Shown: piece by piece, positions 9,686 to 19,312 of the stretch
How the letters are laid out: each line of letters starts with the position of its first letter
Numbering within the stretch: the first letter of the stretch is position 1
Origin: Endotrypanum monterogeii
Taxonomy: Eukaryota; Euglenozoa; Kinetoplastea; Trypanosomatida; Trypanosomatidae
Direction: 5' to 3'
Length of the DNA: 46,317 bases
Assembly: GCA_000333855.2 (NCBI GenBank)
Contig: CM007348.1
Coordinates: 81,601 to 127,917 of the forward strand
The notes under the pieces: generated by a model
What the model was told of the DNA's origin: nothing
What the model saw: the letters and a program-made list of their open reading frames with translations, nothing else
The model's database searches: none
Position numbers and translations under genes: made by a program

Positions 9686-10173
9686 AAAAACACTGTCTCA
9701 AGCACACACACTGCAAAACACACATTTATGATGACTTCCCCTCTCTGTAAACACAGGAGACGTGTGTGGCAGGGATCTTGTTTCGGTCTGTTTTTTTTTT
9801 CAGAATCTCGTGGAAGTCTCCCCCCTCACCCCTCCTCTCTTTCCGGATGTATGAAAACAGAAAATCAAAGGTATACCTACCCGGGGGAAGGGGGAGGGTT
9901 GAGTACACAGAGAGCAACGCCACAGAATCTTTGAAACTTCACCTGACCAAAGTAAAACCCCAGAGAGAGAAACACAGAAGGGGGTACCAGAAAAAAAAAA
10001 AATTTGAAGAATCCAGAGGAGCGTAAGTAACACACATAAAAAAAAAAAAAGGGAAGGAGGAGGGAAAAGCGGAAGCACAACGCGTGTGTGCCTGTTCAGG
10101 GCTACCCCGTCGAAATTGGAGACACACGCCCACCATCTTTTTCTTCGAAACTCATTCCAAAATGAGCCTCGCT
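9686..10173. other. Intergenic region downstream of the CDKL kinase
   Basis: About 490 bases. The minus strand has two possible splice acceptors for the small split gene, AG at 9746-9745 after ctcctgtgtttac and AG at 9712-9711 after tgtgtgttttgc. The remainder is homopolymer-rich (A or T runs at 9789, 9990, 10038 and 10191) and is probably kinase 3' UTR. No gene seen. Confidence 0.5.
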
Positions 10174-13100
10174 TTAAAGAACCAGACGACTTTTTTTTCG
10201 TCCTCCACCGGCATGTAACTGCCGCGCGCTTAGCACGCTTGCCCCACCGAGGAGTGGCTGGGGAGGTGTAAGCGATAGTCCCAGCCTCGTCCGGGCTAAC
10301 CTAGTCGTGTGGCTCTCCACACCATCTTCCTCTACGGAGTCCGGCACCGCCTTCTCGGGTGTAGCGGTGACGCTCATTACATTATCCGTGTCACGCGCTA
10401 GTGTGGCGACAGGAAACTCTGGCGTGGTGCAGTGCCACGAATCCCCTGAAATGATGCCTGACCCGCTCAAAGTCGGACCACAGCCATTCGCCTCCAAGGG
10501 AGTTGGCAGAGCATCACCCCCTCGGCCCATGATTTTGGACGAAGGAAATTTGTCCTGCACGGTTGATGGGATCAGAGGTTTCACACTGCGGTGCTTCGGC
10601 GTCCGGCCAAGCGCAATCGGACCGCTTTCGTGATGAGGCGTCTCAGCGTGTTGGATAGTCGGTGGAGTGTCGCGAAGCATTACCGTCTCCAAGTCATCGT
10701 GCGCTGCGTTGAAGGGAGTCGCTGGAAGCGACGATGTGTTCTCCTGTCTGTGGGACGGTCCTCGTGAGCCTCTTGCACCAGAGTCTACGAAGACGTCTTC
10801 GCTGAGAGAAAGCTCGATGGGGTTGTCAGAGAGGTGGCGTTGATACCTCGTACCTGATAGGGATATGATAGGTACCTCCATCGAAGCGTTCCGCGTACTC
10901 GTGCAGCTTGGATGTTGAGAGCCTTGGGACAGTGTCGGTGAGAGCGCAGGACAGTCAAGAGCACCAGGCGAACAAGGGGAAAGAGCGCTGTTGATGAAGA
11001 GGGGATTGAGGCCCATGGAAGTAGATGCCTGCAGCGAATGTGAACCCACACAGTTGGCAAGGCGGTAATAGCGCCGCAGGGCTGGAGTGAGTCGGCATGT
11101 CTGACCTGAGGAAGCAGTATCCGGCGGGGTCAGGGACGACTCGACCGCATAAAAACCGCTGTTTAAAAAATCACGCGGAGCACCTTTTCCCTGCTGAATA
11201 GACGCAGCAGGCTGAAGGCTCGATAATTTCAAAGGCGACGACACGGTGCGGGAAGACCGAAAGATGAGACTGGGTGCTGCGCGGTTGTTGCTGTCTGTAG
11301 TGAGACTCGCCGTGGTCGTATTTTTGGTCACGGGAAGCGAGTCCAGGTCCATGTGAGGTGTACGCATCCCGCTGCCGGCTCCCGGGTGAGGTGTTTGTTG
11401 GGAGCTTGGCGTTTCTCCATCACTTTGTAGACTTCTGGAGGCGGTGCGCTCGGCCAGAACTGAGGTTGCCTGAGATGCTGCAGAGTCTCGCCTTGCAGCT
11501 GAGGCATGCGGGATGGTTGTCACTGAGAACGAGCTCTTAGCATCCGCAAGCCTCACCGATGGCGTTCCCTCACCTCTGTCGTGGCTTTTGAACGACGGTA
11601 GGTCATTATCGAGGAGCCCGGGTGGCTTGGAAGCTGGCACTGTAAGCTGCACACGAGAAACGACTGCACCCTTTGCACATGGTAGATTTCTCGTGGGGTC
11701 CTCTTCCTCAACATTTCTCACCCGATCGGCGTGCTCTGGCCAGCGAGAGGTCAGTGCAGCGGAGCTCGGTGGTACTTCCTCCACAGCACTCGGTGTGCCT
11801 GCTGGATATTCGATACTTTCCATATCCCTCAACAACGTTACGCGCTCCCCTGCGAGCAGCGGCCGCACCTCGCGTGGCAATTGGAGAGATGCGAAGCGAG
11901 AGGACCCACGCTTACCACGGCTGCCACCGCGTGCGTCGCTTACCTGGTGAGACACGGAAACCTCTAAAGAACTGCGGCAGAGAAACGGGTTCGGCACATC
12001 CTGTCTGCAGGAGTCGTCACTCGTGCTGCCGGTAGCGGCAGTGAGTGTACGAGCGCGGTAACGAGGTCGCGGTGGAGGGAGCGAGTCCGTCGCGCACTGA
12101 CGCTTCTGAACCGATATATCTGATGTACCTTGTGCAGCCGTACGCTCCGAGTTACAAGGAAGGGCCTCCTTAACACGAGAACGAGCAGATGGAGCGTCAC
12201 GCGCCGCAGCGTCGCCAGAGCCTCGGCACGAGCCGCCCCGCCGCCCTTGGGTCACAGAAGAGTGACCACAAGTATCGGTACGTGTATTGCACACAGCGCC
12301 GGATGTCCCGGGACTGTTGCTGTGTGTACATCTGCTTGCTGAACTCAGGGCAGCTTTATCCCTGCAGCTGCTCCTTCTGGTGCGTGATGTGCTCAGTCGC
12401 CCACTACACTGTCTCGGCTTCTCTGCATGGTCCCCTCGCCCAGACAGTCGCTTGTGTGTAGAGCTAGCGTGTACCCTGGCGGGTGGCAATGAACCTACGA
12501 AGAGCTGGGGCTGATCGGACGAGGCCTTCTCAAATGAGCATGATGGCAGGTGCGTGGAGGAGAATGATTTGGTGCCCGACATATCCGCCCCAAGGCCTCT
12601 ACCGGACTGTCGCCGTACATTTGTAACGTCACCGACACATTTTCCCGTCATTCTTCGACGATGCTGTGAAGAGGGGAAAGAAGAAACGTTCACGTCGATT
12701 ACCGCGGAAGTCGAGTCCGCCGCCGCCGCGTTGTCACCGCCATGACTCGACTCCGGCGCGGATCGGTTTGTCGACGGGATGTCGCTTTGACTAAGTTCCT
12801 TGATGGTAGAACCGCTCTCCAATAAGGATGTTCGTTCTGGAAGTCGCCGAGCCCCTTGTGAGACGTTGTCGCGGCGCTCAGACACGTGCGGGGCGGCTGG
12901 GTGTCTGATGTGTATGTTTTGGGATGTGCCCTGCCCAACAGCAAAAGCGTTGGCGCTGATATGGTTAGCCTCTCGGTCTGTAACTGACTGATCAATGACA
13001 TAACTTTCCATGAGAGCCGGTCCCCGTGACGGTGGTGTAGGTGGTGAGTCACTAACCCCCGTAGCACCCTTCTCCTTTGCGCCCGTAACGTGGTCACTGC

Positions 13101-14898
13101 TCGTCTCGCTCGCAGGTGGCACCCTGATAAGATCTGGTGGGCACCTGTCATGCACTTGCGGTAAACAACCTTGGTTCTCCTCCCTAAGCCCAGTGGGCAC
13201 CGCGGTTGTAGCGGACGCCTCGGATGAGGTCCACGCAGAGAGACTCACAGAATCAAGGGGCGACGTATTGCAGCTCGCTAATGAATCCTGTATGCGCATT
13301 GCGGGAGAACAAAGCGGCGCTTTCCACTCCAGGACGGACCCGCGAGACGAGAGCTCCAGAGGAGACGCCATCAGCAGAGAGTCTTCGACGTTGTTGTCTA
13401 CCCCCGCCCTCGCCCTGTACTCCAGAGAATCTTGCATCTGCATCTGAACCGACGGCGCAGCCTCTTGAGAGGGCGAAACAGTGCCATCAGCAGCGCACGA
13501 CAGAGAGAGGCACGGTGAGGTCGAGTCGACGGCCCCCGTGAAAGTGAGGGGGGGAAACGGCTGCTCTTGGGATTCAGCTGCTGCCGAGTCCATCCTCGCT
13601 TGCTCCACAGCTTGGACCGGGGTTGAGGGCGTCGTCCACACCTTGTCACACGTCGCCTCACTATTTGAGGGTGCTTGGACACTATTTGCAGTTACATCGA
13701 ACCGCCCTCGCACATCGTCAAAGTAGGGATGCCCAATGGCCTCGTCGACCGTGATACGCTCTGCCGCGTCCACGCGCAAAAGCCGATTGAGCAAGTTCAT
13801 GCCATCCTTGGAGATTCGCCCCCCGTAGCGTTCAGTCAAGTAGCTACGGGCACTCGGTTTGGCGTCTGCATTCTCGAGTGTTCTGCCCACGCCATCGCTT
13901 GATCGCTGTACCCTCTGCAGCTTCGACTTGGTGTTGAGTCGCTGCGAAGAGGCTGCGAGTGGATTCAAAGCACACAGACTCAGAATTCCCCCGTTTCTCT
14001 TTCGAACCTCCGCCTCGTAGGCCTTGGGAAAATCACCAACGCGGGCCTGAATGAGCGAAAGCTGCTCCAGCTCCGTCTTGCCTGGCAACAGCGGCTCACC
14101 GTCTATGGCCTCCGCCATGATGGCCCCCACTGCCCACATGTCGACAGCGTAGGTATAGCTGGGCATCCCCAAGAGCATCTCCGGACTACGGTACCACCGG
14201 GTCGCCACATAATTCGTCATTATCGTCTGATGATCCGCGAGGACAAGCTCGCTGAGCATTGCGGAGTTTCCCGATGAACCAGGCACGCCGCTGTATGTGT
14301 ACGGCGTGTTGTTCGGTGTTGACAAAGTGCTAATCCCGACGCTACTATGCCCAGTCACGGGTGCTGCTGATGCGCCGATTTCCTGGGAGAGGGCAGGAAA
14401 CGAGGATGGTGGATGCTGACGTTGCGTCTGAAGCTGCTGGGGCAGTGGCCGGCAAAACCCAAAGTCGCACAGGAAGGCCACACCGTCGTCACTAACCAAA
14501 ATATTCTCCGGCTTTACGTCACGGTGGATGATGCCATTGCGATGACAAGAGCGAATACCCAAAAGAATAGTGAAAAGAAGTACCACCAAAGACTCCTCGG
14601 GCAGGCCATGTCGAACTTCCTCTAGAACGTCTAGCAGGCTACGCGGTATATATTCCATGACCAGGTGAAGGCGATCCTTCTGCTTGAAGGACTCTAGCAG
14701 CTGCGTCACGTTGGGTGCACCCTTGAGAAGCTGCTCGACGCGCAGCTCGCGCAACATTGTGACTCGTATATATGCATTGGTCTGAAAGTTCTTAAACTGC
14801 TTCACCGCAACGATCCTCTTCGTTTTCTTATCACGGCACTTGAAGACAACACCGTAGGTCCCTTCACCGATGACCTCGAGCACATCGTAACGCTCCAT
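10174..14898 (-). CDS. CDKL-family protein kinase with long disordered tail
   Basis: Ser/Thr kinase of the CMGC group, 1574 residues. Kinase domain is about residues 4-394 (14898 to about 13717): glycine loop GEGTYGVV, catalytic Lys33 in AVK, Glu51 in the LREL helix, HRD at 125-127 with KPEN, and DFG at 145-147 in the CDKL-typical form CDFGFCR. Then comes TNY (228-230) before VATRWYRSPE, the T-x-Y activation motif shared by CDKL and MAP kinases. About 77 Ser/Pro-rich residues (151-227) are inserted between DFG and TNY, and a smaller insert lies at about 305-350. The remaining 1180 or so residues are Ser/Thr/Pro-rich, probably disordered, with many SP/TP sites and no domain I recognise. CDKL relatives in other protists affect flagellar length, so a flagellar or cytoskeletal role is inferred. 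A very good splice acceptor lies 94 nt upstream. Confidence 0.94.
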   Translation of the reverse strand: MERYDVLEVIGEGTYGVVFKCRDKKTKRIVAVKQFKNFQTNAYIRVTMLRELRVEQLLKGAPNVTQLLESFKQKDRLHLVMEYIPRSLLDVLEEVRHGLPEESLVVLLFTILLGIRSCHRNGIIHRDVKPENILVSDDGVAFLCDFGFCRPLPQQLQTQRQHPPSSFPALSQEIGASAAPVTGHSSVGISTLSTPNNTPYTYSGVPGSSGNSAMLSELVLADHQTIMTNYVATRWYRSPEMLLGMPSYTYAVDMWAVGAIMAEAIDGEPLLPGKTELEQLSLIQARVGDFPKAYEAEVRKRNGGILSLCALNPLAASSQRLNTKSKLQRVQRSSDGVGRTLENADAKPSARSYLTERYGGRISKDGMNLLNRLLRVDAAERITVDEAIGHPYFDDVRGRFDVTANSVQAPSNSEATCDKVWTTPSTPVQAVEQARMDSAAAESQEQPFPPLTFTGAVDSTSPCLSLSCAADGTVSPSQEAAPSVQMQMQDSLEYRARAGVDNNVEDSLLMASPLELSSRGSVLEWKAPLCSPAMRIQDSLASCNTSPLDSVSLSAWTSSEASATTAVPTGLREENQGCLPQVHDRCPPDLIRVPPASETSSDHVTGAKEKGATGVSDSPPTPPSRGPALMESYVIDQSVTDREANHISANAFAVGQGTSQNIHIRHPAAPHVSERRDNVSQGARRLPERTSLLESGSTIKELSQSDIPSTNRSAPESSHGGDNAAAADSTSAVIDVNVSSFPSSQHRRRMTGKCVGDVTNVRRQSGRGLGADMSGTKSFSSTHLPSCSFEKASSDQPQLFVGSLPPARVHASSTHKRLSGRGDHAEKPRQCSGRLSTSRTRRSSCRDKAALSSASRCTHSNSPGTSGAVCNTRTDTCGHSSVTQGRRGGSCRGSGDAAARDAPSARSRVKEALPCNSERTAAQGTSDISVQKRQCATDSLPPPRPRYRARTLTAATGSTSDDSCRQDVPNPFLCRSSLEVSVSHQVSDARGGSRGKRGSSRFASLQLPREVRPLLAGERVTLLRDMESIEYPAGTPSAVEEVPPSSAALTSRWPEHADRVRNVEEEDPTRNLPCAKGAVVSRVQLTVPASKPPGLLDNDLPSFKSHDRGEGTPSVRLADAKSSFSVTTIPHASAARRDSAASQATSVLAERTASRSLQSDGETPSSQQTPHPGAGSGMRTPHMDLDSLPVTKNTTTASLTTDSNNRAAPSLIFRSSRTVSSPLKLSSLQPAASIQQGKGAPRDFLNSGFYAVESSLTPPDTASSGQTCRLTPALRRYYRLANCVGSHSLQASTSMGLNPLFINSALSPCSPGALDCPALSPTLSQGSQHPSCTSTRNASMEVPIISLSGTRYQRHLSDNPIELSLSEDVFVDSGARGSRGPSHRQENTSSLPATPFNAAHDDLETVMLRDTPPTIQHAETPHHESGPIALGRTPKHRSVKPLIPSTVQDKFPSSKIMGRGGDALPTPLEANGCGPTLSGSGIISGDSWHCTTPEFPVATLARDTDNVMSVTATPEKAVPDSVEEDGVESHTTRLARTRLGLSLTPPQPLLGGASVLSARQLHAGGGRKKSRLVL

Positions 14899-14991
14899 CC
14901 CACGAATCCGATACGCGAGTATTCAACGTTCTTCCCCACAGGCCTTAATGATAATAATAATAAACCTTTTGATGAAGAATTTTGAGAGCAG

Positions 14992-15014
14992 CTAAAGAAA
15001 AAAAAAAAAACAGG
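14992..15014 (-). promoter_or_regulatory. Spliced-leader acceptor for the CDKL kinase
   Basis: The minus strand reads ctg, a run of 13 T, then ctttAG, with AG at 14993-14992. A pyrimidine tract this long next to AG is the textbook trypanosomatid trans-splice signal. It sets a 5' UTR of about 94 nt with no upstream ATG in between, which supports the ATG at 14898. Confidence 0.75.
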
Positions 15015-15554
15015 TTGTGCCGATGGCTTTGATTGGGGTGGGTATAACTCTGGGGAACCGAGAGGTGTAAACGCACACACACAGAAACACGCAGACGGAC
15101 ACACACACACACGCAATAATAAACAAAAGGAAATGAATCAAAAAATTTGAAGAATAAAAATAACAAAAAAAAAGAGAGGGGAGCCCAGCAATAGAAAACT
15201 TGGTTGTACCTCAAGTGCGTCTCCGTGAGTTTTGCAACTGTATTCCTGCGAATGTATGTATGGGAGGGAACGTGCCTAATACGAAAAAAAAAAAAAAAAG
15301 AAGGGAGAGAAATACTTGAATGATTTTCGTAACTGGAAGTCGGCTCCCTTTCTCACCCCTCTTCGCTCTACCCAGCCCCTCCCAAGGGTTCGCTTATAAC
15401 TGCACGAGAACACAACGAAGGTGATGGAAATGGAGTTGGGAGAAGAACGAGCGAGCGATGACACGTTATAAAGCCTCTCGAATCAACCTTTGAGAGGGCA
15501 CACACACGGGCAACACAGGAAAAAAAAAACAGAAGGGAAAATAGCAACCGAAAC

Positions 15555-15594
15555 TAATAATAATAATAATATATATATATATATATATATATAT
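15555..15594. repeat. (TAA)n followed by (TA)n microsatellite
   Basis: Several TAA units run directly into about thirteen TA dinucleotides, in the long intergenic region. Confidence 0.95.
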
Positions 15595-15977
15595 TGTATA
15601 TATAATTAGATATGTATTGTGACGTGTTCTCTCGTTTCTTCTCTCTCCTCACCACCCTATCCCTCGAGAGGAACGGCAGCGAAGCCGCACAACGATGAAG
15701 AAGGGAAAGAAAACTTAGGAGTATACGGTGTTTACGTCTTCTGTAGTTTTTCTACTATATATGAGCACGCTAGGTTTCCAGAAACAATCAAGCACGCCCA
15801 CTCGCCAGTAAAAAATTAACGAGGGCAGATATATATGTATATACACGATGGTGATTCCTCGGGAAAAATTTTGTGATAATAATATGTAAGAAAAAAAAGA
15901 TGGGAGGACGGAAAAAGGCGAAACTATAAAAGAAAAACAGCGCCGAAAAAATTAATTAGAAAGTTGAACCCAAGAGG

Positions 15978-16014
15978 TGTGCGTGCGTGCGTGCGTGTGT
16001 GTGTGTGTGTGTGT
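15978..16014. repeat. (TGCG)n/(TG)n microsatellite
   Basis: GTGC-type tetranucleotides merge into a pure TG run, in the long intergenic region. Confidence 0.95.
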
Positions 16015-16684
16015 CGTTAAGGTGGCTGTGATGATGCGGGTGATGACAACAGCACAAAAAAAAAAAAAAAACGATCGGAAAATCTAGTTATGGGTCGTTG
16101 AGCTAAGCAGAGGAAAAAGATTACCCACCGCAAGGGAGAAGATAACTGAAGAACGGAATGAAAAAAAACAAAAAAAGAACAAGAAGAAACAAAAAAAATG
16201 GGGGGTTAGATGTGAACGCAGAGGGGTGATTCTGGAAAAATGCAAAAAAAAAAAAAGGGAAGTGATGGAGAGGAGGAGGGAGGAAGGGGGCTTGACGTCT
16301 GTTAGAAGGCAGCGAGGAGGCCAGAAACTGGCTATGGCACTCTCAAAAACGAAAACAAGTGTAAACAAAGGAGGAACGATGTGCAAGCAAATCAGAGAAA
16401 AACTCAAAATCGAGCAAAAAGAAAGACCGGTGGTACAAAGGCAGAAGATGGGGAAAGGATGGGGAGAGAAAAAAAAAAAAAGGTAACTGTGAAACCGGGG
16501 GCCAGACCATATAAAAAAGGGGGCAGGGCCAGACAAACAGAGAAACGGAGGGGGGACTCGGGAGAAGAAAAAAAAAAAAAGACTATAGAGCACACGCTCC
16601 CACGTACGCAAAAATGAGATTCAAACAAATCTAAATTCAGCCACAGATTTGAGGGCAAATCAGGAGTTTTGTATTATTGCGTCC

Positions 16685-16709
16685 GTGTGTGTGTGTGTGT
16701 GTGTGTGTT
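16685..16709. repeat. (GT)n microsatellite
   Basis: About twelve GT dinucleotides on the plus strand. Confidence 0.95.
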
Positions 16710-17310
16710 AGAAAACTTAAGGGGAGGAAAGCTTGTGAGATGGCACGTTTGAATGCCCCCTTCAACTGAAAGTAATTTCGGATGGAGGAGAGCGAAAGGA
16801 GAAAAAAAAAGTGGTAAAAAATGAATCAAGTGAACGACAAAAAAAAAAAAAGAGAGAAGCGTAGAATTGATAGCAGAGAAGGAAAATATATACATATATT
16901 GAAGGTGAACAACTGGGGAGAGAGAGAGACAGAGTGGGTGAGCACACACACGCACACACACACACAGGCATGCAAGGAAAGGGTAGAGAGAGATGTGACT
17001 TTTGTGCCCAGCGAATGTATCAAAATTAAAGACAAAAGTAAATAATGAGAAAAAGAAACAAGAGTAGAAACCCATATGTATACAGACACACGTCCACGAG
17101 CACCACACAAGGAAAGCTGAGCGCCACCCCACCCCCTCCCTGAAAAAAAAAAGAGAAGAATAGAGGGAACACCGAATACGGAAAATAAATATAAAATAAT
17201 TTTTATAAAAAGATACCGGCCTGGGCGACACTCTCGGACAATTATGCAGCCCTCATTTACAACCACACTCTCCCGCTCTCCTCTATCTCCTCCTCCGCTT
17301 TATAGATTTC

Positions 17311-17334
17311 ACACGCACACACACACACACACAC
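17311..17334. repeat. (AC)n microsatellite
   Basis: Alternating AC with one GC interruption. It is one of few tracts in which the plus strand is the CA strand. Confidence 0.9.
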
Positions 17335-19312
17335 CAAGACACCTCGCTCTGCCCTGTCTCAGAAGATTGGAAATGCTTGTGCAGCGAACGACGACCCAAG
17401 AAGAGCAGAGAAAACTTACAGCAGCCAGGGTCAGGGTCGGAGGAAAAAAAGCAACGGCGCAGATGGGGGGAGGCTGTTGGGTTCTCGCTTCTCGAAAAAA
17501 CCTCTCAGCGTATGATTAAGCGTTTTTTTTTTTCAGTATCCTTATCTGCAAAAAAAAAGAAAGGCGAGAAAAATAGATATGGTGTGTGTTTGTGTGTAGT
17601 TGTGTAGGGGTTCAAATATACAAGTAGTACTCGTAAACACCACGATATTCGTGGGAAAGCAAAAAATCCGGGGGCTTTGAGCCTCACTAAGCTAGAGCAC
17701 AAAAACGACGTGACGAATAAAACACAAAACAGAAATAGAAATGAGTATAGAGGTATAGTGAATATTGGGAGTGGAAAGAGATTGAACGGTTTCATGCATA
17801 GCCCCAGACCCACCCACAGTACATGTAGAACTAGTTGCTCCCTGAGACACAATCAACAGAGCATGCGCACGCCTCCGATCGCCTCGAAATCGAGAAAGTG
17901 CAGCGAGTGGCCCGGAATCGATACAGGGAAAGGGGGCGGTGAAGAAGACAAGGGAAGAGGATTGTAGAAAAAGGTAGACGTAGGTGATACCTCTCACCCC
18001 AGGGTAAACGAGGTTTATATTATTATATATATAAATATATATCTAAATATATAACAAAAACAAATAGACCCTTGGTATGATGTTCATGCAAAAAGAGATG
18101 CATATTCGGGGAATAAAAGCAAAGCAGTCACGAGGCGGCAAACGATAATGAGCCTGGGTACACAAATTTGCACGCGCACATGTGCGCCGCAGGACGAACA
18201 CCACAATACCCATATCACGCTCCTCACCCTAGTGTGTGTGGCAAGAGAATGGCTACACCCTCATTTCGCTACGGTAGTTTCTTCTCTCGTTACACACCTC
18301 TTTTTTTTTTATCTATCGGTGTCACCCTCTGGAAGCAGTCAGGCCGACGGGAGGGAGGGGGACGGAAAGAGGGACCTCATCGAAATCCATATGGAAGAAC
18401 AAACTCTTTTTTCCTCTATGTTGGACGCAAGTGCTCAGCTGTTGAGTGTAGTTGCAAACGTGTGGTCAACCCTCGGCGCGTCCAGAAGGTTACCGGTGTA
18501 CCACACGATAATATGAATCAAAAATATCAATATATGCAGAATCCGCTTCAGTCCAACAGAATATGGGTATACACGAAACAAATATTTGAGAGACCTGAAC
18601 CATGATGCCGTCCCCTCCCAAAAAGAGATGCCTGGGCCCCACAGAAAACTTACACACCTCCTTCTACACACACACACACAGAGAGAGAGAGGGACACCCT
18701 CTCCACCTCCTAAAGAGCACAAAAAAAAAAAAGATCTCTACCGTGCACCCACATGCACATGATGTGCCTCTATCGCACACTTTATCGCGCATGTGAGCTG
18801 CTATATTGGTCAAAACCCGCCACAACGCCGATCATCCCAGGGGTGCGGAATACAAGACGAGAGAAGAGGCGGCACCTCACGGCACCTTGATCCGAGCGAA
18901 TGGTGAGCTCAACACAAAAGAAGCCGACCATGTTGCCAGAAGTTTTTGGGGGGAGAGACAACGGTAAGGGTACAAGAGGGAAAAATAAAATAAAATAAAA
19001 TAAAAAGGAGGAGGGGGGGCTTTTCGGTCTGCTGAACAGCAACTCAGAAAATATATATAAGACCGTATGCCATCTAAAAGGGGAAAAAAATACAGACAGA
19101 AAAAAAAAGGAAGAGGGGGAAACAGGCAAAGACTCAGCCATGGCGTAGCTCCATAAGCCACGTCTCTCACCCCAAAGCACCCCCCTCCCCCAAGAACAAC
19201 AAGAACAACAACTCCAGCCAGAAAACAAGACCCGTCAAACATTACAAGGACCATACAGAGCAGCCAGGCAGAGCGCACGCACCGAAATATGTCTTTTGCT
19301 TCCCTTTGCGCC

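Larger units (their letters stand above)
14899..19312. other. 4.4-kb gene-poor intergenic region
   Basis: The longest gene-free stretch. It contains the kinase 5' UTR at its left end and the 3' UTR of the coiled-coil gene at its right end. Between them are many A homopolymers on the plus strand (pyrimidine tracts on the coding strand), TAA/TA repeats at 15555-15594, GT repeats at 15978-16014 and 16685-16709, an AC repeat at 17311-17334, AT-rich sequence at 18017-18053 and CA/GA repeats at 18660-18693. Frames of 80-185 codons here are translations of these repeats. Two short protein-like frames are noted with low confidence: minus 18782-18931 (49 residues, MVGFFCVELTIRSDQ start, pyrimidine tract just upstream but no AG between) and plus 18391-18516 (42 residues, MEEQTLFSSMLDASAQ start, wrong strand for the unit). 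I do not call either. Confidence 0.6.

Noticed and set aside
15569..15594. TA tracts as TATA-type promoters
   Set aside because: These are pure dinucleotide microsatellites; protein genes in trypanosomatids are not transcribed from individual TATA promoters.
16084..16611. Minus-strand 175-residue Phe/Ser/Leu-rich frame
   Set aside because: Translation of T-rich tracts, no plausible ATG context or domain.
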